Numbered from the stretch's first letter, positions 50,990 through 61,640 are shown. The stretch: DNA of 64,000 nt from Trichobilharzia szidati (GCA_944472155.2 OX235279.1:142882920-142946919), one strand, 5' to 3'. Notes: generated by a model from the sequence alone, not told the origin. A program made the numbers and translations.

Positions 50990-51200
50990 GTTTTCTTCAA
51001 ATGACATAAAATGTCGGCCCCCCGAATGGAACCTGAAAGGTATATGACGAGTATTGTACCCTAATATAATAAAAAGAAGACCATATGAGAAATAAATGGG
51101 CAGTCGATGAGCTAGCTGAAAGTGATGACAATGCGTATGTGCTGCTAAAGCCCCATATTCCATTCAGATTACAAAGAATGCGTAAAAATATTATAATATA
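50990..51200 (+). mobile_element. RTE (SR2-like) 3' tail fragment
   Basis: Plus strand, diverged: RTE C-terminal remnants, then gctgctaaagccccatattccattc (51140-51165). Confidence 0.5.
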
Positions 51201-51321
51201 ACCAAAATAACTGTATCATTACTTAGCTGGAAATGTGTTTGACAGTCCAGTAAAATTAGAATATTTTTTGCTTAAAATCCAAAGTTTTGGCTTTTTTATC
51301 AAGATGACTTCACTGTGATGT

Positions 51322-51562
51322 TTTTTTATTCCTCTGTTTTCCCAGTGGAATACAGGGGCTTCAACCTAGAGCTTTGAAGTCTCAGTAGCAGTGGTATTTA
51401 TTTTTACGGGATGGGATTGCCAGCCTCATGCCCAAACTTCCCACTTTACCCGTCTTACTACTGGTTTAGAGGGGTAAAGGAGTGCGTCGGCCTGGGGTCG
51501 AACCCCGAACCACCTGCATCGTTGGCAAGCATTCTGTCGCTGTGCCACCAACGCCACTGTAA
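51322..51562 (-). mobile_element. Family C tRNA-derived SINE with RTE-like tail
   Basis: A diverged minus-strand copy, directly abutting the tRNA-Asp-like element at 51565-51830. Confidence 0.65.
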
Positions 51563-51564
51563 TT

Positions 51565-51830
51565 ATTATTCATTATTACTATTCCCTTGCGTTCCGAGTG
51601 GAACATAGGGCTTCAATAACACGTCTCCGCTTTCCTCTATTTTCTACCGTCCTCTTCAGCTAGGTCCACGATTGACCAAACTCTTTCATCTCTTCCTCAC
51701 ACCATCTTCTCCATGCCACCCTCGGACGACCCACTCGTCACATCAGAAGCCAGCTCCTCGACCAGGAACTGAACCCGGGCCTTCCACGTGACAGGAGAAG
51801 ATACTCACCATTATACGACTGACGCTACTG
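51565..51830 (-). mobile_element. tRNA-Asp-derived SINE with RTE 3' tail
   Basis: On the minus strand, about 51823-51753 reads like tRNA-Asp(GTC): TATAATGGTGAGTATC, the anticodon arm CTCCTGTCACGTGG, then GGGTTCAGTTCC and CGAGGAG. The 5' acceptor strand does not pair with the 3' strand, so it is not a working tRNA. It continues into about 190 bp of RTE-type 3' sequence ending at 51570. Confidence 0.6.
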
Positions 51831-53170
51831 TGATGATAGTTTCTTTTTAATTCTTTGGCAAATTTTGCAGTTATGGGAAAGAAATTTGAAATACACACAT
51901 GCCTTATTCATCGCATATGCAAAGAGACTGGTCAGTTTGGTGTGAAAATATCCGTCAACGGAAATCTCTTAACTTATAGTGCTTTGGTGTCTGAACAGAT
52001 GGTTGCTGGATTTGACTCTCAGTTGAAATACCACTACCTAATGAGATAGACGTAAATTCAGCTCATAGGTACACCACTAGCCGCCATTAACCAACTGAGG
52101 TTATATAAAAATGCCCCCATGCTAATGAACGATTATCGAGTTGTTATATATAAGCTGAGATTTTGTAAATTCTGGTTTAATAAAATTTTGATAAGGCTGT
52201 TAGATGCATTAAATAGCGAAACGTCAGTAAAAGCAGCAATATCGTTTTGTTTTTCATTCATTGGGAAATACAGGAAAACCTTTACTATAAAGAACATCAC
52301 ATACCCAATGCCCAAATTTTTCCAAACTGTTAAAAGTGAGCTTAGTTTGGACACATATTAGATAACAAGCAATTAAAATAATCAATCAAAAATAAATCCT
52401 GACTGAGGGTACTACAGTGAATAGAAATAGCTACTTTCAGCTGATTTTTTATCACAGAAGGTTTCTCAAAAAAAAGTGTTTGGCTTATAACGACGTCTCA
52501 TGATTTAATAACTGTGTTCACAAAATGCAACTCAGCCAAAACCGTTCTCACAACATCAAAGTTTTCTCACAGCTGTAGGCAGTAATCAAATGGAACTTAT
52601 TTTCGTTATTCAGCAATAAAAATTCAATTTTTTCTCCAGAATAATTTGTGTTTCTTTCTGTCTGATCGTGTATATCCTTTACCTACACAGCAGTGTCACA
52701 TGCAGTCCTTTATTCATGTTGTTATGCAAGGTGGAGAAGAAAGAAAGTTCTTTCCCCGCTTCCCTAAAAAGTTTAAACAAAATATGCTTATAATTCTCCT
52801 CATTATTAGGTCTTTGATCTACAAGCAAAAAATGCAGACACTACTGTTCAAGGCATAGTCTAAACTTGCTACACCTACACTAATTGTCACATGGTAATTT
52901 ATCAAAGAACGAGAAACAGAAAGTGTAATTATTCGAAAGTGGATTATTACAATGCAGTAGGCAGAATATTGAGAAAGTAACTGAAATTTCTACCTTCCAT
53001 GAAATGCATACCATATGAAACAGGACCTACTTCTTATCTTGTACCGTTAAAAATCTTCAGTAAAAATTCTGTCAGTTAAAAAGGAATAAACGACGTTGTG
53101 GATTAGCGATGAAGTGGGTGAGTATACTGTGTGAAAACAAAATAAACAAAGCAGTGTATAAATAACTTAC

Positions 53171-53342
53171 TTTACTTGAACTAATTCTGTTCCTAGGCGT
53201 TTCAAACTTTTGTAGCACATGTTCACCGGCATCCAGTACACCAATGTCTAAATGAGCATCATATGGAATTATGTCGTCTAGTCTAAGGAGTTTTGGACAA
53301 ATAACATTCGAAAATAATGATACACTGACATCTTTAGAAATT
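53171..53342 (-). CDS. LicD/FKRP-like protein, exon 2 (acidic metal-site region)
   Basis: This 172-bp exon encodes residues 255-311. The acceptor is TTGAGTAG|A (exon from 53342) and the donor is AGTAAA|GTAAGT (GT at 53170-53169). One base completes Arg 254 and exactly 57 codons follow, leaving phase 0 for exon 3. It contains IIPYDAHLDIG (residues 278-288), aligning with the family segment hIPWDxDhDh that supplies metal-binding acids. The first and last Asp are present (282, 286), but the central acidic position is His 284, which may change or abolish catalysis. An alternative acceptor four bases upstream (GAG|T) would give Ser instead of Arg. Arg is preferred because the family motif ends in Arg. 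Confidence 0.8.
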
Positions 53343-54149
53343 CTACTCAATTAACAAACCATTGAATTAGTAAAACAAAGCGTTGATATAATTATGCATT
53401 ATTAGTAACTTCTAGTTTGTCTTCCATCTCATTGTACCTGTTTATTGACCATATTTAACGATGTACTTGAATGATTTTTCCTCTGTACTTCACTGTGGTG
53501 TACTGTTGCCTATCTTTTGTTATCTTTAAGAAAACTGTTGCTGCCTATGTAGTTCCTAGAGGTTTTCTGCTGATATTTTACGTCAGCATACTGTGAATGT
53601 TTGTTTGAACCTGAAAATCTAGAAAGATTCAAGTTTCTTAATGACTGTTGCAGTTTTCCCCTGGATTTCAACAATTATGCAACGGTGAATTTTCATGTTC
53701 TGACCCTACGAAAATGTAAGGAATATTTCATTCACAAAGAAGTACTGTTTCAGTTTGTAACACGAACGAGTCACACATGAAGTAATTCATAAAATGGAAT
53801 GAAAATATTGTTAATAAATAAGTCGACCAATAACAAACGAGGAGGGAGGGTTTTTCGAATGAAAGGTTAGCTTTCATTGTTCTGAAGTGCTACAGTTTTC
53901 CTTTGATAATACATTACAACTTTAAAAATATGAGAATACTGATACTTAAATTGATTTTTATAAAATTATATTTGTAAAATTGATTTTTACTTAAAAATAT
54001 GTTTCAAGTGAGAAGTCATTTGATAAATATTATTTATAATAGAGGTATATGAAGGAAGTGAGAAGACAGGAATGCGCTGCACTAACCAATAAGAACATTC
54101 TAGAAGATCTGGATTTCGCGTGTGGATTATTTATGCTTAATATCACACA

Positions 54150-54975
54150 AACTTGAACACTTACAGACGAAAACCAACAAACTGGCCGAAGAATTAGTCA
54201 GCTAAGACTGGACTCCAGGTGAACATAAAAAAGACGGAGGTGATGAAGACAACCAACCTACGCCGCCAACAACGAGCACCAATCACCACCAATAGAAGAG
54301 ATTTGACAGAGGTTGCTTCCTTCACTTACCCGGCTAGGAAGCATCGTTTCAATCACAGGCAGTCGGAACAGATGAAGATGTTAAAGGGAGCCAGAATGGG
54401 AAAGGTTAGATACGCCTTCATCAACCCAGCATCGGTATGGAAATCTTCTGCACTGACTCAGTCAGATTAAAGAACAAGATTGGGATTTTCAACATAAATG
54501 TGAAGTCAGTCAGTCGATTCTTCTATACGGTTCAGAAACTTGGCCATCGTGTCACGCAAAGGATTTCCAGCAGGCCACTGCCGAATTGTATTGTATTACA
54601 AGCTGACTTAGCTTAATAGTGAATATAAAATGGCCAGCCGGTCAGAAAGAACTAGTAACATGAAACTCTGACTGGGAACAAACCAACCAAGAGCCGAGTG
54701 CTCAACAAATATGCAGGATAAAATGGAGATGGATTGGACATACGTTGAGGAGACCGTCAAATAACATCCCTCAAGTGGCGTCCCAATGGGAAGCGACGAG
54801 TGAGTCGTTGTTGAGAGGGTGACGTGGAGGAGATCGTGTGGCGAGGAGGAGATGGGACATTATGAAAAATCATGGACCCAGCTGAAGAGGTCGGCAGAAA
54901 ATAGAAAAAAGTAAAGATGTTTTGTTGAAGCCCTGTGTTCCACTCGGAATCCAAGGGAATAATAATTATAATATA
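54150..54975 (+). mobile_element. RTE (SR2-like) 3' fragment
   Basis: Plus-strand frames encode VNIKKTEVM and an RTE-type C-terminus. Ends with gaagccctgtgttccactcgg and a short AATAAT tail (54959-54970). It lies in the first intron of the LicD-like gene. Confidence 0.65.
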
Positions 54976-56878
54976 TTACACATGCGGCTTACATGTTTAA
55001 ACACAATCAGCCCGTGGTGCTTGAATGTCTACCTCTTATCATAATATTGTCCTTGTGTTATGTTTAAGCCCCTAAAAGCAACTAAATAACTAAAAACCTT
55101 TTTAAGATGATTTGAATTTCTTTGTACATATTACCTGAACTGAATTATCCTGCAAAAGAGGCAAAACTGTCAAGGAATACCTGTCAAAAAGGTATGGTGA
55201 TGAGGTATTACAACACTGAAAGAAGTTTCAACTTAAAATTAGGCTCTCTGAATAAACGTGTAGTACACTGCCTTGTTGTGGATAATCACCTGACAGTATT
55301 CTTGGAATTTAAACGCCATCTATTCGACTATTAAATGAATGAGTAGGCAGGATAGAAGAGAGTAAGATGGATTGAATAATAGAATAAGGGTAATATTTAC
55401 ATAAAAGTAGCTCCATTGTGTAGGCGAGGAGACTAGAATATACAAAAAGAAATTAATTCAACTAACTACTTTCTTACGTCTATGAGAACAGGTGAGAAAA
55501 TTTCACGGATAGTTAAATTCTGACTATGTAAGGCATCACGTAACAGGAAAGGGAAGTTGATGTCCACAACGTAAAAGCAATATTCTAATTTTTTTAAAAG
55601 TCACAAGGATGAAGGTTGTTTGAGTATTCAGAGTTTCATAGATAGGCAGCATATAAGAAGGACTGTACATGTACGCTTTTGTGATCAGTTTAAACCATAT
55701 CACTAGGATGGTGCATACTACTGATGAGTATGGATGGTTGGGGACTATTCATATCAGCCAGTGGTGCCTGGTAGCCAAATCAAAGTGAAGTAAACACTGG
55801 ATGACGGTTTTGCTCATTGAGAGTTGAATTCATGAGAGCTGAGTCAGTTCATATTACCACCTCTAACTGTGTAATTTATAAATTGCGACTTTGACTCCAT
55901 ATCAGTGAAATTCTGCTGTCAGTAATTCTGAAAAAACTTAGGACATTCAGTTAGCCAAACGTTTAGTTACTGAGGAGGAAGAAATTAGCAAGGAATTAAA
56001 ATTGGTTAAATCCACTCTTGAATCAAATAATTATTCTAAAGCCTTCATAAAAAGATATTTAAAATGTGAAAATAAGGATGCATCAAAACCTGTTGCTAAG
56101 AGCTGGGTTAGTACAGCGGTGATTCCTTACTGCAAAGAAACATCCGATGAGATAAAGCGAACCCTTAATGATCATAACATAAGAGTGTATTTTCGTGCAA
56201 CTAACACCTTACGCTCATCACTGGTGAAGGTTAAGGATAAAATAGAAGAAACCCAACAGAATTGTGTGTACCAGATCAACTGTGCGGACTGTGGGGCCGC
56301 ATATGTAGGTAAATATAAGAGGGAAAGAGCGTAGACAATGTCTGAAGGTGGTTCCAAAGATTTCTGCAGACTTAAAGAAGCTGGAAAACGGATCAGAGAT
56401 TGCACTGCATTCGATAGAAATGGGACACAAAATCGACTTTGATAAGACTAAGGTTCTACAGAAAGGTTTTGTTTCATATAAAGAAAGACTGGCTACAGAA
56501 GCCCTGCATATACGGGTGAATCCCAACAGTTTGAACAGACGTGAAAGTGTGATGTTAGCTGATACATGGCAAATCCTGATTAATAAATAAAAATGGATAT
56601 GTATCAATAATTAATCATAATTGATCAAAATTCCCAATTGTCTATATCTTTTTATGGAGAGGCTAACAAATGTTTTATGGCTGTTTACCCACACACACCA
56701 TTGTATACTGCATATACACATATATTTTCATATTCAGTTATCCCCGACCATTGAAATATAAGCATACTTTATTTGATCTATTCCACAATGTTCAAACTTT
56801 TTACTGACATTAATACGACCATGAACTTTTAGTTTAACGTAATCTGATGAAAAGCGCACTCTGTTTAAATTGTTTAAC

Positions 56879-57377
56879 AAAAGTAGACTAATTAGAAGTT
56901 AATTGGTGGATGGTGACTAGCAGTGGAATCTAGGATGCGCATTTCGTCCTTTTTGGGACTCGTCATCTGGATGTACCTGCACTTCGGTGCAATCAATCGA
57001 CGGGAAAATCTAAAATTCCTTTAAAATAATTAATATGACCCGTGGTACAAGAGGTGGCTCTCGTGGCCCAAGTGGCCTAGTGGACGTCGCTTTGGCGTTT
57101 GAAACTATGAACAGGCATTGGGTTCGAGCCTCGGTGGGAACATCATCACTCACTGCGGAATGCGGATACATCCAGCTGACGAGTCCCAAATAAGACGAGA
57201 TGAGCATCCTAAATTCCACTGCCAGTCACCATCCACCAGTTAACGTCGAATTACACGCCCAGAAATCGTCTAAGCATCTGCACAAGAAGCCTACACGTCA
57301 ACCTGAGACCGACCACTGCAGTCCAATCAATCGACGGGAAAATCTAAAATTCAATTAAAATAAAAAGTAGACTAATT
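56879..57377. mobile_element. Family A ribozyme repeat, inverted pair with 15-bp target duplication
   Basis: aaaagtagactaatt occurs at 56879-56893 and 57363-57377. The minus piece is about 56894-56982 (ATGACGA, otherwise intact). The plus unit is about 56979-57362, over one 334-bp unit (caatcaatcgacggg at 56990 and 57324), with tRNA-like head B box GGTTCGAGCCT near 57121. The plus hammerhead has CTGACGA but GAG instead of GAA. Inserted in the 3' region of PLE 2. Confidence 0.8.
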
Positions 57378-57527
57378 TTGAAAGTCTGAGGTAAATTTTG
57401 ATCACAGTTCATACAGTTTTGTTTATTATACATGTTGACACCTGTTTCATGACACATGATTGGACAAAGTTTTTAAAAACAAGAGATGTTCCTTTTATAT
57501 ATAAACCTCTGTTATGTTAATTTCGAT

Positions 57528-57579
57528 TAATTTCCCTGAAGAAGTTCGGACCAGATTACCGATTGAAACGTTGGAATTA
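57528..57579 (+). ncRNA. Hammerhead ribozyme of a Penelope-like element (PLE 2)
   Basis: All elements of a hammerhead are present. Stem I is AATTTCC (57529-57535) with GGAATT (57573-57578), with one bulge. The core CTGAAGA is 57536-57542 and fits CUGANGA. Stem II pairs TTCGG with CCGA around the loop at 57551-57557. GAA is 57565-57567. Stem III is the self-complementary ACGT (57568-57571), and the cleavage base is T57572. Very short stem III is typical of PLE and retrozyme hammerheads, which cleave best as dimers. It lies about 0.95 kb after a PLE endonuclease coding remnant on the same strand. Confidence 0.7.
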
Positions 57580-57902
57580 CTCATTTCAATCTCGCTGAGA
57601 TTTTACAAATATAATTTTGTATAAATGTCTACTTCTCACTCGGCGTCCAATTATTTTGGAACTATTCGGTCAAATCTTGATCACAGTTCATATGAATAGC
57701 TAATTAATACTTTGTTACATTTCTAGCAACTTCATATATTGGCACTATCTCCTCATCCAATTTCTGCGGTATATTTTTCTCATTTTTATTGTAAATCATC
57801 TATGTTTACGGGGAATTTTTTCCCCTCAAAGCTTACATAATGAGTTAATTCTTCTACTTCAGGAATAATGAAACATTCAAGAGCGGCAGACATATTACTT
57901 AC

Positions 57903-58663
57903 CTTAAAGAGCCTAATAAACTTCGATAACTTATCCACCATATTATTTTCTCCTTATAAGCAAAATTTATCCATTCAGTCAATAGTGTGTATAAACTTAT
58001 AATTTGATACTTCACATTGCATGATGTATTCACATATAACCTGAAATTGCGTTCAGTTACATTATCTGCTTTCACATAAAGTAGCGGTATGCGCTTTTGA
58101 ATATGATTTAATATATTGTAAGGATATCTGATAAGTGGTGTAATTCTACCCAAATATGTACAAATATTGTCCTCTCCAATACAATATTTTTCAATGTACT
58201 TCTTAATGCTTAGTTTTGAAGTTGGTATGTCATCATCATCATCAATGTCATCGTCATATTTATTATGCTGACTATTATACCGCCTTAACTCTTTGACTAA
58301 AATAGTTTTACATTCATTTTCATCTGTAGTATGGGATTCTAAACCTGGCAGGGTAATGAAGTTAACCGATATTCCACTGTTCATTCCACTCTGATGATAA
58401 ATGAATAGATGTGACATGTGTGTTGAACAGGTCAAGTAATTCTCATCATATATTCGCATTAAATTGGCGTTATTGACAGTAAATGCAGTGGTAGGAATAG
58501 GTGTCATACTATCGTTGGTTGTAACATTCCGTGACTTATATTGAAACAGTACAATTAAAAGACTGAAAGTTACTGAAAACACAAATATACTACTTAAATA
58601 TTTTCTAATATATCGAGAATTTATTCGATGACAGTGTCTTTTAAAAGTAAAAATGTTATGCAT
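57903..58663 (-). CDS. LicD/FKRP-like type II membrane protein, exon 1
   Basis: This is exon 1 of a predicted 462-residue protein whose domain resembles LicD, fukutin and fukutin-related protein. Those proteins transfer phosphodiester-linked groups (phosphocholine, ribitol-phosphate) to glycans, in animals within the Golgi. Residues 1-21 are basic and cytosolic. Residues 22-42 form one hydrophobic segment, giving a signal-anchor type II topology. Potential N-glycosylation sites are at Asn 46, 201 and 212. An Asp-rich insert lies near 137-145. The exon ends with SYRSLLGSLR (245-254), matching the family signature G(T/S)LLGxxR except for Arg in place of the first Gly. The donor is TTTAAG|GTAAGT (GT at 57902-57901) and leaves AG. 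The first base of exon 2 restores AGA (Arg 254). Substrate is unknown. The family call comes from signature motifs spread over three exons. Confidence 0.8.
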
Positions 58664-59527
58664 AATGTATCACTTAGGCGTATAATGGGGCTGAACTAAT
58701 TTCCATTAGATTAATGAAGACTATATTTGTATTGATCAGTGATGATTTAAACTAATTTGATCAATACGACTATGTTCATAGTGTGATGATACTTTGATTG
58801 TAAACTTGTTATTATCTAGTGTCATGCGTCTAGTCCTATCTTTGGTGCAGACTGAATTCCATCAGTCAAGTTTGCAGTGTGACCACCATGTTAGGTGGCC
58901 TTGCATCACGCTACACTGAGAATTAATGATATTAAATGGTTAGAGCCAGTCAGAAGGAAGCCTTGGAACGAGGTTTCAAGCTGGTTGGCACTTACCAGTC
59001 AGCAAGGTGCATCTGCAACCCTGAAGGAACTCATGCCCCTTCTGAGATTCGAACGCGTGTCACCTAGTGCTGCAGACAGGGACGTTGCCAGTGGGCTTTT
59101 CAGGCCCGCGACTGACCTCGTGTGGAATTGCAATGGATACTTTGATTGGACTAGCATTATGTATTTAGCTCAATGGCGACGTCTCTGACTACAGCACTGG
59201 GTGACACAGAAGAGACATAAGTTCCTTTAAAGTCGCAGATAAGCTTTGCTGACAAGTGCCAACAAGAACAAGATCTAGGTCCAAGTCTTCCTTCCGACTG
59301 CCTCCAGCAATCTAGTATCAAAGTTTGATGATAGATGATGAAGGTGGGAGTTTCTTATACTGTTGTCTGAGCTTGGATTTTTATTGGCACAGCTTTCTAT
59401 GTTGACATTATTCTTTTCATCTTAAATGGTGTCACTATTTTTTATCTCTATTATTCCTGTTTTGTGGCTTTGTTGCGCTCCCTGAACTGGATCACTCGAT
59501 TTCGAAGCTTTCAATATCCTTCTGGAC
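58664..59527. other. Upstream flank of the LicD-like gene
   Basis: 58880-59260 is more GC-rich, contains a minus-strand GTTCGAATC (pol III B-box-like) near 59046-59054, and may be another SINE. No gene was seen. Confidence 0.4.
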
Positions 59528-59564
59528 AGAATTCTTAGTTAGAGAACCATTGGAAAACCTGGGA

Positions 59565-59610
59565 GTACTGGACAGCTGTTTCGTCCTAGTTTGGGACTCT
59601 TCAGCAGTAC
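59565..59610 (-). ncRNA. Hammerhead ribozyme, family B repeat, intact core
   Basis: On the minus strand, stem I is GTACTG (59610-59605) with CAGTAC (59570-59565). The core is CTGAAGA, stem II GTCC/GGAC, then GAA, stem III ACAG/CTGT, and a C before the cleavage site. Position 7 of CUGANGA is A, which the hammerhead consensus allows. This is one arm of the inverted pair bounded by 59528-59538 and 60383-60393. Confidence 0.85.
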
Positions 59611-60251
59611 GCACCCACCGGGATTCGAATCCAGGACCTTCTGGTTACAAGGCGAGCTCGTATACCATTAAGCCACTGGGACCCGATCCAATGGTCCTTG
59701 AATTCTAACTTCTGCCAATTCACGACATAGCGCGACCCCAAGCCAATATCTTCGGCGAGTATTTGTCCTCACGCCCGACCTGCTGCACCCTACTGGTCAC
59801 GACTTCTCACTAGAACCCCAGGTGACTACCCACCTGAATAGGGCAAGTCGCTAGTGAGCATCTCATTGATTTTCAAGTGTTGGTTTGTAGGGATTTGATT
59901 GGTTACAGGATTTCATCATGAGCTGACATCAGTTAGAGAACCATTGTGAAATCCTGTAACCAATCAAATCCCTACAAACCAACACTTGAAAATCAATGAG
60001 ATGCTCACTAGCGACTTGCCCTATTCAGGTGGGTAGTCACCTGGGGTTCTAGTGAGAAGTCGTGACCAGTAGGGTGCAGCAGGTCGGGCGTGAGGACAAA
60101 TACTCGCCGAAGACATTGGCTAGGGGTCGCGCTATGTCGTGAATTGGCAGAAGTTAGAATTCAAGGACCATTGGATCGGGTCCCAGTGGCTTAATGGTAT
60201 ACGAGCTCGCCTTGTAACCAGAAGGTCCTGGGTTCGAATCCCGGTGGGTGC

Positions 60252-60297
60252 GTACTGCTGAAGAGTCCCAAACTAGGACGAAATAGCTGTCCAGTAC
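60252..60297 (+). ncRNA. Hammerhead ribozyme, family B repeat, intact core
   Basis: This is the plus-strand partner of the ribozyme at 59565-59610. Stem I is GTACTG (60252-60257) with CAGTAC (60292-60297). CTGAAGA is 60258-60264, stem II GTCC/GGAC, and GAA is present. Stem III ATAG/CTGT contains one U-G wobble. The cleavage base is C60291. All core positions are kept. Confidence 0.83.
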
Positions 60298-60554
60298 TCC
60301 CAGGTTTTCCAATGGTTCTCTAACTGATGTCAGCTCATGATGAAATCCTGTAACCAATCAAATCCCTACAAACCAACACTTGAGAATTCTTAGTGTTAAT
60401 TTCTTATCTCAGCTTCTTATATTTAGCTACTGACATATATCACGGTAGGAATAATAATAGTTGTCAAGAGCTAAATGTAATAATATTACGTAAGAGTAGA
60501 ATCAGCCATAATTGATGTGCAAATTTCATTTTGACCTCGTTTTTAAGAGCTGTT

Positions 60555-60645
60555 TGGACAGCGGGTTGATAGCACGTTGGGGTTTGGGTTGTGGTTAGGA
60601 TTTGGCTTAGGGCTATAATGAGAATTTGGGTTAATGTGTGTTATC
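60555..60645 (+). repeat. Degenerate telomere-like repeat, opposite orientation
   Basis: Words ggggtttggg, ggttaggattt, cttagggct and ttgggttaat in about 80 bp, a TTAGGG-like drifted array on the plus strand. Confidence 0.45.
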
Positions 60646-61017
60646 CGTATTTTTCTAAGAAATAAATGGAAGGAGAGTGTTTCTTTGTTCACATGGATGA
60701 AACCGTTTTGATAGCTGCGAAACTTGAAAACCAATAAAATTCATCGTAACTGGGAAGTATTTTTCAGTTATATCACAGTAAAAACATTGTTCCTAATGTA
60801 TCTCATTACTATTATGCAATATTATGTAAATAAACAGCTTTTGATTTATATTGCATGTCAGGTCCTGGAATCCAACGAATGGTATACGTTCAAAGTCACT
60901 GGTGCGTTCGCTATTCTCTATATATGCCCTTAAAAGGTCACTCTGCGCTCATACATTCTTAAACTGGATTCATATTATTTATTTCTTGGCTTATAGAGAC
61001 GAAACTATCTAATAGAG

Positions 61018-61640
61018 GTTTTGATCCGGTTTGTCAGAGCTTTCAGCTACAGGCGGAACTGACGAGGATATCAGAGCAGGGGTAGGGAAAGCCAGGCAAG
61101 CTTTCAATACTCTCAAGTCTGTGTGGAGATCAACAGCACTCAGCATGAAAAATAAGACCCAAATTTTCAACTCCAGTGGGAAGTCAGTCTTATTATATGG
61201 ATCAGAGACTTGGTGCGTCACGAAGAGCACTTCGAACAAACCACACACCTTCATCGACAGCTGTCTTCACTCAATACTCAAGATCAGATGACTGGCCAGA
61301 GAAGATCAGCAATAGTGAGGGATATCTGGCAATGAACGAACCAACCCAGCAGGAACAGATTGTGTAACAAATATGCAGGAAGACATTGAAATGGAGTGGC
61401 CATACTTTGAGAAAACCATCAAGTGAGTGACATCACACACCAGGCCATCGCTCGAGTGGAACCCGAGTTAGTTGTCAGCGTGAGGGTGCCATGGAAGAGG
61501 TCATGTGAAGAGGAGATGAAAGGATGTGGGCAGACGTGGAGCCAGGTGAAAATGTTGTCGGAGAACCTGATGCAATGGATACGTGCAGCTGAAGCCTTAT
61601 CTTCCTCTAGGAACTAAAGGAAACAATAACAATAATTATA
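61018..61640 (+). mobile_element. RTE (SR2-like) 3' fragment
   Basis: Plus strand, better preserved: FQLQAELTRISEQG/ARQAFNTLKSVWRS, LLYGSETWCVT and TFIDSCLHSILKIR. Ends gctgaagccttatcttcctc and an AACAATAA tail. Frameshifts remain. Confidence 0.7.

Larger units (their letters stand above)
49886..53170 (-). other. Intron 2 of the LicD-like gene
   Basis: Donor GTAAGT at 53170, acceptor ending at 49886. Contains the SINE and RTE pieces at 50.2-51.8 kb. 51850-53170 has open frames but no motif. Confidence 0.65.
55950..57720 (+). mobile_element. Penelope-like element (PLE 2), degenerate, interrupted by a family A pair
   Basis: Coding remnants run from about 55950 to 56590: an RT C-terminal/linker segment, then NCVYQINCADCGAAYVGK (a GIY-YIG core), a stop near 56333 with a frame change, and the rest to a TAA near 56590. 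The upstream RT is absent. The 3' non-coding part is split by a family A insertion (56894-57362) with a 15-bp target duplication, and resumes to about 57700, including the hammerhead at 57528-57579. It lies in intron 1 of the plus-numbered (minus-transcribed) LicD-like gene. It is inactive as a protein source, but the ribozyme looks intact. Confidence 0.7.
53343..57902 (-). other. Intron 1 of the LicD-like gene
   Basis: Donor GTAAGT at 57902, acceptor TTGAGTAG ending at 53343. Contains the RTE fragment at 54150-54975 and PLE 2 with its nested family A pair. 53343-54150 and 54980-55950 are otherwise unrecognised. Confidence 0.65.
59528..60393. mobile_element. Family B ribozyme repeat, inverted pair with 11-bp target duplication
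   Basis: The duplication agaattcttag occurs at 59528-59538 and 60383-60393. The left half (59537-59945) is a minus-strand unit and the right half (59948-60382) a plus-strand unit. Each is slightly longer than one 394-bp unit, so its ends overlap: agttagagaaccatt recurs at 59537 and 59931, and gaaatcctg at 59948 and 60342. Each unit has a tRNA-Thr-like head (B box GGTTCGAATCC, anticodon-loop CTTGTAA) and an intact hammerhead. Confidence 0.85.

Noticed and set aside
51753..51823. Possible tRNA-Asp gene on the minus strand
   Set aside because: The 5' acceptor strand does not match the 3' strand, and the sequence is fused to an RTE tail.
60185..60252. Possible functional tRNA-Thr gene (A box, B box, CTTGTAA anticodon loop)
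   Set aside because: The acceptor stem does not pair, and the same sequence recurs in every family B copy, so it is a tRNA-derived SINE head.
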